From Celoporthe dispersa (lineage: Eukaryota; Ascomycota; Sordariomycetes; Diaporthales; Cryphonectriaceae), in NCBI GenBank assembly GCA_016584495.1, contig WAID01000006.1:620001-684000 (forward strand): 64,000 nt of DNA, written 5' to 3'. Below are positions 1-11,044 of the stretch, piece after piece. The notes beneath the pieces are model-generated. The model searched no databases and was not told the origin of the DNA. It saw only the letters and a program-made list of their open reading frames with translations. The stretch's first letter is position 1. The number at the start of each line of letters is the position of its first letter. Both the position numbers and the translations under genes were made by a program.

Positions 1-228
1 GAAACGTCCTTGATGATATTGCGGCCCCATGGGGAACCGATTCTGGCTGATCTCGCCTTGTCCGCAAGTGCGCCCTGAGCTGGAATTGGTACACACAGCT
101 TACGCTCACTTGATGGGAATAATTATAAAGATGCCGCATCATCTAGAGTCTTGGCATCTGTTTTCTCTCTGGCTGTAACCCACCGGCCCATCATCAGCCC
201 TCTGGAGTCCTCTACAGCAGACGACAAC
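1..228 (+). promoter_or_regulatory. Upstream region of the pectinesterase gene
   Basis: This is the 5' flank of the pectin methylesterase, cut by the window edge. A TATA-like AT stretch (ataattataaag, about 118-129) lies roughly 100 bases before the ATG at 229, a plausible core promoter position in an ascomycete. The reading frame is open upstream to 151, but the peptide starting at 229 begins with a typical secretion signal, so 229 is the preferred start. No binding site is assigned. Confidence 0.35.
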
Positions 229-1456
229 ATGAGCACCCTTCTCACGCTCGCTACCTTGTTTGCCTCGGTGCTGGCGACGAGCCGCACCAGCGCGCCGTCT
301 GGATGCATCACTGCCGGTAGCGGAGGCACCTACAGCACCATCCAGGAGGCTGTCGACTCGCTGTCCACGACCTCGACCACGGCACAATGCATCTTCATCG
401 AGGCAGGCTCCTACAACGAGCAGGTCACCGTCTCCGCCCGTGACGCCGAGCTGACCTTCTACGGCTACACCGAGGACACATCGTCCTACTCGTCCAACGT
501 CGTGACCATTACCAATGATCTGTCCGCGGCCAGTGGGCTGAGTGATGAGGAGACTGGTACTCTGATTGTTCTTGCGACGAACTTCAAGATGTACAATATC
601 AATGTGGCCAACACGTAAGCCTGGATGATTTTTTTCCACCCTCAAGATATCAGACATAAATTAGTATAAAAGAAACAAGGAAAGGCTGACATGATTCTCC
701 CTATCTCAGGTACGGTGATGGAAGCCAGGCCATCGCCTTGTCGGCGTATGCTGATTCAGGATACTATGCTTGTCAGTTCACGGGATTCCAGGATACCGTG
801 CTTGCCGAGGAGGGATACCAGCTGTATGCCAGCTGCTTGATCGAGGGCGCGACCGACTTCATCTTTGGCCAGTACTCTCCAGCTTGGTTCCAGTCTTGCG
901 ATATCCGGGTACTCGAAGCGAGCGTGGGCTACATCACTGGTAAGTATTGCCGTGTGCACATGGCACTTGGCTTGGAGAGAAGGACGAAGCTGATCATATC
1001 GTCACCAGCGAATGGCCGTACCTCTTCGACTGGAACATCGTACTACGTCTTTGTAAGCTTCATCCCCAGTACACTTCTTGACTTGACACCCGTCTGCGGC
1101 ATGGATCCAACCTGACCTTGAAACCTCTTCAGAATGAGTGCGACATCGCGGCCGCAGACGGTGAATCCGTTTCCTCGGGCGCCTACTACCTCGGCCGCCC
1201 CTGGTCCGAGTACGCCCGCGTCGTCTTCCAGGACACGTCCATGTCCGACGTCATCAACAGCGCCGGCTGGGCTGAGTGGTCATCCAGCGAGCCCAACACC
1301 GAGGACGTCCTGTTTGGCGAGTACGACAACACCGGCGACGGCGCAGAGGGAACTCGCGCCAGCTTTGCTACGACGCTGAGCGCGGCCGTCTCGATCGACA
1401 CCATCTTGGGAGATGACTACACGAGCGCGGGTTACTATGACTCTTCTTACATGTAA
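229..1456 (+). CDS. Secreted pectin methylesterase (carbohydrate esterase family 8)
   Basis: Four exons (229-614, 710-939, 1009-1052, 1133-1456) with canonical GT-AG introns join in frame to a 327-residue protein. The first ~17 residues form a hydrophobic signal peptide (MSTLLTLATLFASVLA). Family signatures are in order: GFQDTVL and GATDFIFG carry the two catalytic aspartates, and YLGRPW carries the substrate-binding arginine of the right-handed beta-helix fold. The enzyme removes methyl esters from homogalacturonan outside the cell, preparing pectin for lyases and polygalacturonases; this is family knowledge. The length suits a single-domain fungal CE8 enzyme with no carbohydrate-binding module. 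The sequence ends at a TAA after a Tyr/Ser-rich tail. No pectinolytic neighbours are present, so it stands alone. Confidence 0.93.
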
Positions 1457-2613
1457 ATTAAGGGAGACAAGCGTGTGAGAACCGGTGCATCGTGCTCGCA
1501 GTGGGGTGGTTTACATGTGCGGAAGAGGACGATTTCGACCTTTTTTTTTTTTTGCAAAGGTGGGCCTGCTGGCTGTTGAGCCTGTGACTACTTGCTTGAG
1601 TTGTGAGTCAGGTCATTGTCAAACATTGGAAATATTGGGGAAGCCATCATCATCAGAGTCAAAAGGTGACCAGCTGAAGTGTACATTCTGAGGCATGTTG
1701 CATGTAAATACATAGCCAGCCAAAATTCGTACTGACGAATCAGACAAGCTCCCACAGTCATGAAAATCCCCAGCTCTCCTCTCTTTGTCAAGCACAAGCT
1801 ACAAGTAGTGTGTGAGCTCAGGTTATGACAAGGGCAGACATGTGCAGTTCTGCTTGTGCATCTCTTAGCCAAACAAGCCAGCCGTGGAGAACGTGATGAC
1901 ATTCCTTGACTATTTCCATTTTCACTAATGAAGACTGATGGACTGATTTTCTTTTATATATATAATCACATAGTGTAGCACGGTTTGACACTGAATGGAG
2001 ACTGGACTCACCGTGAATCCATCGACTAGGGACAATGTGTCTCATCTTTATGAGCACGACTCGAAAAAAAGAAGTCAATGAGTCCAAAGACCGAGACTGA
2101 TAAACTTTCCATGCTTCCATTCTCGAGCTGCGAAGCCTAGAACGTGTCACTCTGCACGAATGAGTTTCTGCACAGGCTACAAGCATGCGAAGTTGCTCAC
2201 ACGCTGAGACATGCTCTTCATATGATCATCCTGCTTCTCTTCGCTTCGCCCGAGCAGTGTCTTGGATCTGCGCGCGAGGCTGAGAGGTCAATGATGTCGT
2301 ATTGTCGCCTTGCCGACAAGTCGAGCAAGTCGTTACTTGGCAAAGGCACGTCTTTGCATAGCACCTGCCTCCTTCCTCGTGGCCTGAATAACGACAGGCC
2401 CCACGAAGCTTTTCCTGCAAGTAAAATTTCGCTGCTCAGGCGTGTTCGCAATGTTTGTTTCTCGACAAGATCCGAGCACTTCCCTTTGCACCCTCCACGA
2501 CCCATCCTTCATCCTCAACCACTCAAGCTTTCCCTGACCTCAGCACATCCTGCCCCCCCCCCCCCCCTCTCTCTCTCCTCCTCCAGCAGTTGCCTGAAGG
2601 CCAAAAGCCCAAC
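1457..2613. other. Intergenic region between pectinesterase and MFS gene
   Basis: No gene is supported here. The stretch contains a T run near 1540-1553 just downstream of the pectinesterase, probably part of its 3' UTR or terminator. A long C run followed by a CT tract (about 2551-2578) lies just before the MFS start codon, typical of the pyrimidine-rich leaders of fungal genes. Confidence 0.4.
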
Positions 2614-4481
2614 ATGGAGGACGATTTCGAGCTTGACGACCTCCCGCCTGCCTATTCCCCCCCGCGCCGTGCCAGCGGCAGTGACTACGGTCACGAGCTG
2701 CCCGAGCTGCCGCAGCCACCCCCGTACGAAGAACACGAAGGTGGTGCGCTCGAGCCAGAGCCGGAGCCAGAGCCAGAGCCAGAGCCGCGGAAGTCCGCGA
2801 CCTACTGCGTGATCGTCCTGGCGGTCATCGCTTTCATCATCCAGCTGGGCATCAGCATGTTCGAGGTCCCTTCAGTTCAGCGCCTGGAGGACCTCATCTG
2901 CAGCAAGTACTACAGCCAAGCTTCTGGAGACCTGATGCCGGAGGGATGGTGCGCCGTAGAGGCGGTCCAGGGTGAGCTGAACGTCATCGTGGCGGGTTCC
3001 CTGCTCCTAGAGCACCTACCTGGTATGTTTGCTTGCGAGGTGGGGAGAGGGCGATGGACCCGATAGCTACTGACCATCCCGAACGTAGACGTCCTGGTTG
3101 CCATTCCTTCTGGCATGCTAGCGGACAAGCAAGGAAGGGGGTCGCCCTGATCGGATGTGCCTTCGGGATGATCGTCTCACGGGTGGTCTGGCTTGCGGCG
3201 GCCTGGAACCCGGACGGCTGGGATCTTCGATATGTCTGGGTTTCTTCGGTCGGTCTGCTCTTTGGTGGAGGCGAGTCTATGGCCAAGTCCATCGTCTTTG
3301 CCATGGTTGAGGACATAGCACCAGTAGACAAGAGGTATGCCGGCAATTCTCTGCCGCGTTTGCGTTACACACTGTCTCTCCTGCCTCCCTCCCTCCCCCT
3401 TTCCTCACTTCGCAGGCTTTCTAGTGCTTTCGGTTCCTGACTGTGATCTTAGGGGGTTCTACTTCGGGCTCGTGATCTTGGCCATGCTGCTCGGCGAGGC
3501 GGTCGCCCCCTTCGCCGCCTCCGCAATGATGCTGCGCTCGATCTTCGCCCCGCTCATCGCGTCGCCTTGCTTCATATTGTTCGGCGCTCTGCTCAGCGGC
3601 CTGATACCCGAGATGTTCCAGAGTCCAGTGCTGCCCGGACGTGATCAGGCCGAAGACCACGACTCGCCCACCCTCTGGTCCCGTTTCCGGAAGGGCGTCA
3701 GCGCCATGCAGCGCGTCCTCGGGGTCTGGGGGTCCGGAACCGGCTCCCGACCGCCTCTCTCACCATCCCCGTCGCCAAGGTCACGATGAGCATTGCCATG
3801 CGGTACCTGCACCTGCGCTTCGGCTGGACGCTGATGCAGGCGGGCATGATCCTCGGCGCACGTGTGTGGCTCAGCTTCCTGGTGCTGCTCGTCTTCCGCC
3901 CGGCCCTGCGCGCCGTCCTGGGCAGGATCAAGATAGGCTGGCGTCCTGATCTCATGCTGGCACGCATCTCGGTCATGTTTCTCATCGCCGGCCAGTGCGT
4001 CTTTGCTGCTGCAGGCTCCACGCACATGGTACTTGGCGGTCTCGTCATACTGACCCTTGGCACCGGCGCCCCCTCGATGTCTCGAGCTCTTGCCATACAG
4101 GTAGCATTGAGCGACATCATGGACAACCGCTCCGGAGGTGTGGTACTGTGGGAGATGCTTGGGTCCCTCGTGTGCGGCGCGATCCTCGCGGCGGTCAATC
4201 AGCTTGGGATAGAGGAGGGGTTGGAAGTGCCTCGCCGCCCTGAGTCGCCCTCGGAGGGTTGGTGGCTGGCTCTGGTGTTCTGGGTCTCGACTGGCATGTA
4301 CCTTATGCTTGTTGTCCTGCGATGGTTTGCCTCGCAAGACTTCGAGTGCGAGATTGGTGACGTGGGGAACGTGCCACCTGCAGGCCCGAGGCCGAACGAG
4401 AACGGCGTCTACGAGGCGCGCGTGTTGGCCCGTGACAGGGAGCCGAGAGAGCGCCAAGGTCTCGAGGGTGTCGCGGTGTGA
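2614..4481 (+). CDS. Major facilitator superfamily transporter (reading frame interrupted twice)
   Basis: The N-terminus is acidic and proline-rich, with a Glu-Pro repeat (EPEPEPEPEPEP), and is cytosolic. It is followed by the first membrane segment (CVIVLAVIAFIIQLGISMF). Exons are 2614-3022, 3089-3334 and 3453-4481. The loop motif IPSGMLADKQGRG matches the conserved MFS motif A between helices 2 and 3. Further hydrophobic helices follow, ending in a hydrophilic tail. Two single-base losses break the frame: one in the G run at about 3136-3141, right after motif A, and one between about 3720 and 3750. Adding one base at each gives a continuous transporter. The substrate cannot be told; the family includes drug and metabolite exporters. 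Either the gene is damaged or the assembly has homopolymer errors; I favour the latter because other genes here show the same defect. Confidence 0.8.
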
Positions 4482-4862
4482 GCTTGAATGATCAATGGCA
4501 TCTTCAGGTTGCCACATGGGTCAGGTTACAGACTCATCAGAAGGGCGTCCCAAGATGCAAGGGAAGAGGTCTTCATGCCTCTCCGTTTGTGTGCACACCA
4601 CAGAATGTACAATAGTGAAGAATACGGGTTGAAAGTGTAAACACATGGTCAAATTCTCGGAATCACAAGGGCAAGTTCTTTCAGCTGGGTGGACAACGTG
4701 AAAATGGGTATGAGGTGAGAGTATTGTACACGAGCTTACTCTAGGAGGAGTCTTCTCTTCTTGCCCTTGGCCAAGTTTATCGTCCTGTATCTTCCGAATA
4801 TGAAGGCTTGTCATGTGATTTTTGTATGCGCGTGAGTCAGATCGAGAAGAATGTCGGGCCCG
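4482..4862. other. Intergenic region between convergent genes
   Basis: This spacer separates two convergent genes, the MFS transporter ending at 4481 and the mitochondrial protein ending at 4863. It should hold both 3' UTRs. No coding potential or stable repeat is evident. Confidence 0.4.
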
Positions 4863-5872
4863 TCATGAGATGCGCTCCTTCTTGTCTTCTGCCCGTAATC
4901 TCTCCACGAGTTTGCTAGTGAGGAACGGACTCAAACCAAGTCTTCCCAAAAAGTGGCATGTCAGGTTGATTATTAAATCATGCATAGAGGTGGCTCAAGA
5001 GGAGTATGGTGTGTGTGTGTGTGTGTGTGGTATACTCACATGCCGTCGTTCGTGACGATTCTGTAGGTTCCACTGGCCTGGAAGTTGCCCTCGATTTGAC
5101 CGCGGCTGTCGACCTGGACACTGCCAAAAATGTCCTCCGGCCTATCCTGTGTCAGACAGGTGCACTGTACTCTCTTGTCCCCTCTCCTGCAAGATGACTC
5201 ACCAGGCTATCCTCCCAAAATCAGGCGGATTTCTCCTCTGTCCGGTCGTGGGTCAGTCAATAAGCAGTAACTTACGCCTCACGCCCGAGCCTCGCCAGCA
5301 AGCTCGCACGCAAGTTCGAGAGAGCAGATAAAGAGGAAGACCCCGCGGACTCACATCGCTCAGATGCACCCACCCCCAGCACCACCACCACCTGCCCCGC
5401 CCTGATCACTAGCACCCCCGGCCCCCCCGAGTACGCATCCTCTTCCCTCCCCTCCCACCCAGCCCGAAACCCCCGGGGCTCGCAAAGGCCTGCGCAGCGG
5501 CTCCTGAGCTCCTCGTCGAGGTGGGCGTTGGCGGCCAGGACCTCGTCCAGGATGGTGAGGAAGCGGCGGTTCTGGGTGAAGGAGCGCGGGGTGGGCGGGA
5601 GCTCGGTGGTGGTTCCTACGGCCAGGTTTGGGTTTGGTGGGTTGGTGGTGAGGTAGGTAAGGAGGTAGGAGGACGCCGGGGAAAGAGGATTGGGAAAGAC
5701 TTTCTGTTTTGGTTTTTGTTACGTGTAAGCAGGGCCTGAGAAAGAAAGTAAAAGTGTCAGGGCAGGAGAAGGAGCAGCAGCTCACAATGTCAGGATTGGA
5801 GGATAACGTGCTGACTGCCCTCCACATGGGCTTCTGCAGCGGGCGCGCCGCTCGTAGTCGTGAGGCCAACAT
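4863..5872 (-). CDS. Conserved mitochondrial protein of unknown function, Gly-rich, five exons
   Basis: I rebuilt this gene from splice signals. Exons on the minus strand are 5786-5872, 5355-5703, 5203-5237, 5040-5141 and 4863-4941. The start gives an Arg-rich presequence (MLASRLRAARPLQKPMWRAV), typical of matrix targeting. Then come FTQNRRFLTILDEVLAANAH, a Gly-rich linker, GWVHLSD, NPPDFGRIAWPEDIFGSV, SGTYRIVTNDG and a C-terminus LGLSPFLTSKLVERLR. This block order matches an uncharacterised fungal protein family as I remember it; I know no function. Exon 2 is out of phase by two bases, and two extra G in the runs opposite 5422-5428 and 5373-5377 restore both the Gly-rich reading and the exon phase. 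The repaired protein would be about 217 residues. The last intron carries a GT dinucleotide repeat. Confidence 0.72.
5009..5029 (+). repeat. GT dinucleotide microsatellite inside an intron
   Basis: A run of about ten GT units lies in the last intron (4942-5039) of the mitochondrial unknown gene. On the transcribed strand it reads AC repeats shortly after the splice donor. Confidence 0.85.
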
Positions 5873-6433
5873 GTCTCGAAGCTCCTGTCAGTTTACTCTT
5901 GTTGCCGACCAGGGAATCCTCAAGCAGCTCTCATCATCCGATGTACAGCAGCTCGTGCATGCATGGGAAGACAGTTGTGTGAGTTTACGAGGTTTATGCC
6001 GTCATGACATTTGAGAATTAGCGGCAGGCACTACAGCAAATAACTAAGATAAATAACCCCTGTCCTTCTGAAGGGTCCACCGCCGAGACGCTGGCTCGGC
6101 ACATCTCGACGTCTTCTGACAGGAAGAACCTCAGGTACATGAAATGGCAGATTCGATACCTACACAGGTCACCAAGCTGGGTCGAATGTAATCTAGCACA
6201 TAGGAATGACACGTATCACATATGCAACAATCAATACAGTTAAACAGATGCAGGTTTTTTTTATCGACGAAGACGGATTCGTTACTGCGCCTTAGTGGCG
6301 CTATAGAGACGCAGCCCAGATACCAAAGGACCAGACAAGAAGATTTTGGCAAACTTCCGATAACGCCACGAGATTCCTGGTTCCTCATGTATCATCATCC
6401 CATCCACGCAGCCAGGCCATGATGACCAACACT
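5873..6433. other. Intergenic region upstream of the mitochondrial gene and downstream of eIF2-beta
   Basis: This is a spacer of 561 bases between two minus-strand genes. It must contain the promoter of the gene starting at 5872 and the 3' UTR of eIF2-beta. No gene or repeat is recognised. Confidence 0.4.
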
Positions 6434-8260
6434 CTACGCCCGCATCTTCTTTCTCTTGCCGATCTGGGCCGAGAAACCAGTCTTGATGGGCGCGACCGAC
6501 CGGCGGGAGCCGCACGAGTTGCAGGTGACAAAGGACAGGCGGTTCTCTCCCTTGCTCAGCTCCGTGTCGGGCGACCTACACGTCTTGCACGACACGTACT
6601 CGATAATATACTTGCGCAGCACGGTCTCGAGCTGCTTCGGCTGGAAGCGACCCTTGATGACCAGCCGCCTGCTGCCGTCCGTGGAACCGCTGGTTCCCAG
6701 CTCGGCGAACAGGAACGCCGTGACGTGCTCATCAGACCGCTTCATACGCTTGCAGATCTCGGCGAGGTTGGCAAAGATGGTCTTCTTGTTGCCTTCGCGC
6801 ACGCACTGGGGAGGGGGGATCTTGTAGCTCTTGGAGATTCCGGTGGCGTGCTCGGGGTTCTTCTCGGTCAGGAGGGTAAAGAAACGGCTCTGCAGAAAAT
6901 ATTAGAATGCAGCCCTATCCCAGTCCATCATCATACGAAACAAAATGGACGTACCAGCAAGAGGTTGTACGTTATAGGCGTCTTGTCATCGTGGTTCCAG
7001 ATACCGGTACCGAGTTTCCTATAGCGCCACTGTCAGACTGACTTCACATAAACCTGCTGCTGCCAAATGGTAGTCTACACCCATCACCACCAGGCAGCCC
7101 GAGCACACAGCTCGGAGGCTCAGATGGTGACGGGACATGGGGGCGATGGTGTGTTGTTGACGTACATATCACCCTCCTGGACAGCCTCAACATCCTCACC
7201 CTCCTCCTTGTCGATGTCCAGAGCGGCGAGCTTGGCGGCGAACTCGTCGTCGCCCTCCTTGGCCGTCTTCTTCTTCTTCTTCTTCTTCAGGCCCAGGTCT
7301 GCGAGTTGAATCCAACGTCAGCGATGTGGCCGCGTGAGAACAAGATTACTGGGGAGGGCACAGCATACCGAGGCCACCATCATCAGCGGCAGCAGCCGCG
7401 TCGTCGCCGGCACCCTCGCCATCGTCCTCCTTCTTGGCCTTCTTCTTTTTCTTCTTCATCAGACCCAGGTCGAGGCCATCGTCGGCAGCCTCGGGAGGTG
7501 GGGTCTCGTTGTCGACGGGAGCGGCAGCTGAGGCAGGATTAGTCGACGCGAGGGTTTCAGAGAGAGCTTCGGTGGACGGACTATGAGACTGCAGCAGTGG
7601 TGAACTTTCGGGTCAGCAAACTCCTCCCCCTCAGGGCGACAGCACACCATGTTCTTCATAGCTCTCTAGGGAGGGGGCAAGCATACCACGGCGGTGTCCT
7701 TCTCCTCAATGGGGGTAGCCATGACTTCGACGCTGCCGTCAGCGGCCACGACTAGACTCTCCTCGTCGAACGCGACGGACTTGCGCGGTTTGGTCGACCT
7801 GTCTGGTTGCTCCTGTGAAGGGAACGGAAGACTTTAGTATGGCGCAGGACTCGGATTCGAAGGGTCGGATGCGAGGTCTGTTTGCTCGAAGGGGAAAGAG
7901 GGTGGGGTTGACGGATGGGGTTGAGCCCAGACGAGGTGAACAGTTGCAAGGAGGCAAAACAGGTCAGTTTGTAGTGGAGGTGAGTCAACCGACTCAATGG
8001 CCTTTCCCACAGTCAAAAGTGCAGTGCAGCGATTTTTGGCGGGGCTAAAAAACAGTGGAGGTGGAGGGCAGGGATACAGCCGACACTGAGAGCTTGCAGG
8101 GTGCAGGCGGCACTACCTTGGGACATGGTGGCCAGACAGGCCAGGCAAGCTCAGAGAAGTGAGGGGGAATGACGGGATAAGGCTTCATTCAGATGCGATT
8201 GTTGCTGGATGGTGTCGTCGCCATGCTTTAGCCTGATGCAGGACTCACCTCATTCTCCAT
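6434..8260 (-). CDS. SUI3: Translation initiation factor eIF2 subunit beta
   Basis: Six exons (8249-8260, 7687-7812, 7369-7588, 7166-7298, 6955-7018, 6434-6889) give about 336 residues; the junction at 7588 is the least certain. The first exon encodes only MENE. The N-terminal half holds acidic stretches and two runs of six or more lysines (around DLGLMKKKKKKAKK and LGLKKKKKKK), the K-boxes that bind eIF5 and eIF2B-epsilon. The C-terminal half has the conserved eIF2-beta core (NLLLSRFFTLLTEKNP, VREGNKKTIFANLAEICKRM) and ends in a zinc-binding C4 module (CKTC ... CNSCG) that contacts tRNA and mRNA during start-site selection. The factor is part of the eIF2-GTP-Met-tRNAi ternary complex in the cytosol. 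The frame is intact throughout, unlike several neighbours. It is divergently transcribed from the Mim2-like gene. Confidence 0.96.
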
Positions 8261-8850
8261 CTTGATTCGATGCTCTTCAAGAAGCTCTGGCCAAAAGGTT
8301 TCTCTTTGTCCCTGGATGTCACACTTGTTCTTCTTTCTTGTAGCCGCAGCAACTGATGATTGTCTGGTTCGCTGTTGTGCTGCGACACGGTTGGGTTATG
8401 GGTTGGTTTTTTTCTTCTTTTTCCTCTTTGCTGAGTCGAGGAGGGGGAGTGACGGCAGAGTGTTGGCAGAGTGTTGGTCGAGGGGCAATGCGATAGAAAT
8501 GGATTCTTGGAGGACCTGTCGAGTCATACCCCAATCTCACTGCCACTTGGTGACGTCCAGCCACCTGCAGTTTTTCTCAGTGAGAAGTGGCCTGCAGGCG
8601 AATCCCCCTCAGTGCCCTTGGCCTTCTGATTATGTCAGCCAGCACCACTGAAAGGCTCCCCCCTTTAGCGCTGTGAGTGAGGAGGCACCTACTGTGGGCC
8701 GTAGTAGGTATCCTATCAAGCCTATGAAGTCGTCTTGAACTCCACCGCCAGCGTGTTATGCCCTTCTACTCCAACACCAGCAGTCAGTCAGCCTTGCGTC
8801 CGGGCAGAGAGGCTTAGAACTCGGCGAGATCAGACGAGGGATCATCATCC
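8261..8850. promoter_or_regulatory. Shared divergent promoter region of eIF2-beta and the Mim2-like gene
   Basis: This stretch of 590 bases lies between two start codons on opposite strands, so it must hold both promoters. A T-rich tract (about 8406-8430) lies in the middle. I cannot assign specific factor sites. Confidence 0.45.
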
Positions 8851-9413
8851 ATGTCCCAAATCTACAGAACAACACAGCAGCAGGACGACAACACCCCTCC
8901 ATCGCCGCCAGCCATCTCCGTCTCGCTCGACCGCCTACGTCACCAACTCGCGGCGCCTCAGGGCTCGAGCTCGTCCTCACCACACTTCCCTTCCGAACCC
9001 CACGACTACTACTACAGCATGTCCGCCTCCGACTCGTACATAATATCCGACATGGCGGCATCCTCCTCCGACCGCGAGGATGACCTCGACTCCCTTCCCT
9101 CTATATCCAGCGACGTGCTAAGCTCTGAGTCCGCCGACTCGGCAGACGCACAGCGCGAGTGGGAGGAGAGCCTCGAGCAGGTACAGCTTCTGCTTACGAT
9201 GGTGGTCGTACCTTTCGCGGGCAAATACCTAGGGAGGAAGTTTGCGTACTGGAGTAGGTATTCCTCGTCTGGCTGCGGACTTGCTAGATGCTGACTCTGC
9301 TCGGTCTAGGCTGGGCAAGATACATGGAATGGGTGCACAACGTCGAGGTACGGTGGACCAACAAGAAGGCATTTGCGGCCACGGGAGCTGCAGAGGCTGC
9401 TGCCTCTCTATGA
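8851..9413 (+). CDS. MIM2: Mim2-like mitochondrial outer membrane import protein
   Basis: Two exons (8851-9253 and 9310-9413) join in phase to 168 residues. The first ~110 residues are Ser/Asp/Gln-rich and probably disordered. Then EWEESLEQVQLLLTMVVVPF leads into one membrane segment (about 113-130), followed by the conserved basic-aromatic stretch GKYLGRKFAYWSWARYMEW. The end is GAAEAAASL. This arrangement resembles fungal Mim2, which works with Mim1 in the outer membrane to insert alpha-helical proteins and assemble TOM. The link is from memory of family sequences. The long disordered N-terminus is typical of filamentous fungi relative to the short yeast protein. Confidence 0.66.
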
Positions 9414-11044
9414 GCAGAGAACCTACAGATGAGGTCATCTGCACAAGATCTACTACTGCCACGTTACTCGTGTGTCCACGTTAGGGTTGCCAGAGGCAAG
9501 ATCGAGAGAAGCATCGACTTGCGTTGTGCATGGGTCAAGAAAAAGTCGGAAATTTCCGAGCCAGAGGTCTGCTCGAGCATCGGTCCATTTGCGTTCTACG
9601 AGACTTGTCCACCATTGGATCTAGCCGGCTCTTAGACATGTGGGCTGCTGAGCGGCGCCACAGCCATCTCCTGATGGAGACTGAAGTCAGGTCAATGATA
9701 CAACTCAACAAAGTATTCCCTGATCCCGTTTCTACGTGCTATGGGACTGCGAGGAGCAGTGTCACTGGGAGCCCATTATGATTATCAGCCTCCACATCCC
9801 GCATCATGAGAAAACTTATCGAGGCCAAAGTCTCCGGCACTATACACGTTAGGCCTCGCCGATGATTTGCCTGAGGTTTACTATGCCTAGATGGAACAGC
9901 ATACTACGGCGAAGTTTTATATCCCCGGCAGCCAAACCACTATTAGGATGGTCAAAGATACACCGCCTCGAAATTACAATACACTGTAGGCAATACAGCA
10001 GGCCAATGAGGACCCATATGAGATTCCCCTGCAGACGTGAAAGCGTGGATCGCAAGACTGTGTTCCGTCAGTCCATGAGGCCAGATGCTCTACCCAGCAT
10101 CCAAACAGCTCGGGGGAACTCAACCTAGACGGGCATGTCACTTAGAGAAGAGGCGGGTAAATCCAGATGAGGCTGTTCTCAATAGTGTGCTCCGGCAGGG
10201 TTTGAGAATGGATGCCCAGTCAGAGCAACGTAATGCATAGGACTCTGCTATTATGAAATCATCGTTCTGTGAAAGAAATACCAATCATCATGGGCACCGT
10301 ATCCTAACTCGAGTCCTAGCTCAACTGTTGATTACTTCCACCCGAACATAGTGTAAGTATATATACAAGTACATATGTAGTAGCACTCGCTGAAGTGGAT
10401 CCTACATAAAGACTACGAGAGTGATATAAGTGGCCGCCGGCACCCAGCAAATAACGACGAGGCCATATCACCCACAACATGATCCGGAGGGTGGCTTGGG
10501 TGCTCGTTCAGCATCGATCGGGGGTCATCATGCTCGAACCTCAGAACGATCCGTTTGTGTGAGGAACGATTCGTTTCTCACACAAGAACGGGGTCACTGG
10601 GTAGACTTGGGACCACTCTCCTACCACACGATGTAGGAGGCAAGGGCTCATCGGTGAGTTCGTCTAGGAAAACACGTGATAACAATGAACGGCCGAAGCT
10701 CGTGGTCCCTGGCGGTAACATAGTCGCGTAGACAGAGCCCCAGTGTGTTACCGTGCACAGACGAGAGTGTTCAAGTGGATTGATTCGACGAAAAAAAATA
10801 CATGACCACACGCAAGCAAAACTGTCAACGGGAGCATATCCATACCCATACCTCATTACCAATACCGCCCGCCCTTTCCTTATTATCCTAAGTCGTGAGC
10901 CTGTCACGGAAACCCATTTTTGTGCCCCCCCCCGACCCCTCCATCCGGCCTGACCCAAGTCCCATCATTTTCATTCGTGTGATCTACGGAGGCTGCGCTC
11001 CCCTACTTCTACCCAACAGTGTGATTATATTGTCCCCGGTCGCC
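9414..11044. other. Gene-poor region with degraded sequence
   Basis: No intact gene is seen in this 1.6 kb. It is more AT-rich than neighbouring coding DNA and contains a broken coding-like stretch at about 9700-10140 (see separate entry). The part from about 10640 to 11040 should hold the 3' UTR of the NCE102-like gene, and contains a C run at 10925-10934. Confidence 0.4.
9700..10140 (+). pseudogene. Possible degraded protein-coding relic of unknown origin
   Basis: One forward frame reads like protein for over 100 codons, for example GLRGAVSLGAHYDYQPPHP, ADDLPEVYYA, MEQHTTAKFYIPGS and AIQQANEDPYEIPLQT, but is cut by several stop codons (TGA, TAG, TAG, TGA). The stops sit where TGG, CGA or CAG codons would be natural, the pattern left by C-to-T change such as repeat-induced point mutation. 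I cannot name the parent family; it could be a transposon fragment or a dead host gene. The evidence is the peptide-like composition alone, so confidence is low. Confidence 0.3.

Noticed and set aside
2614..4481. Treating the MFS gene as a definite pseudogene
   Set aside because: The two frame losses are single bases and all conserved blocks remain; the same defect occurs in unrelated genes here, so error is the simpler reading.
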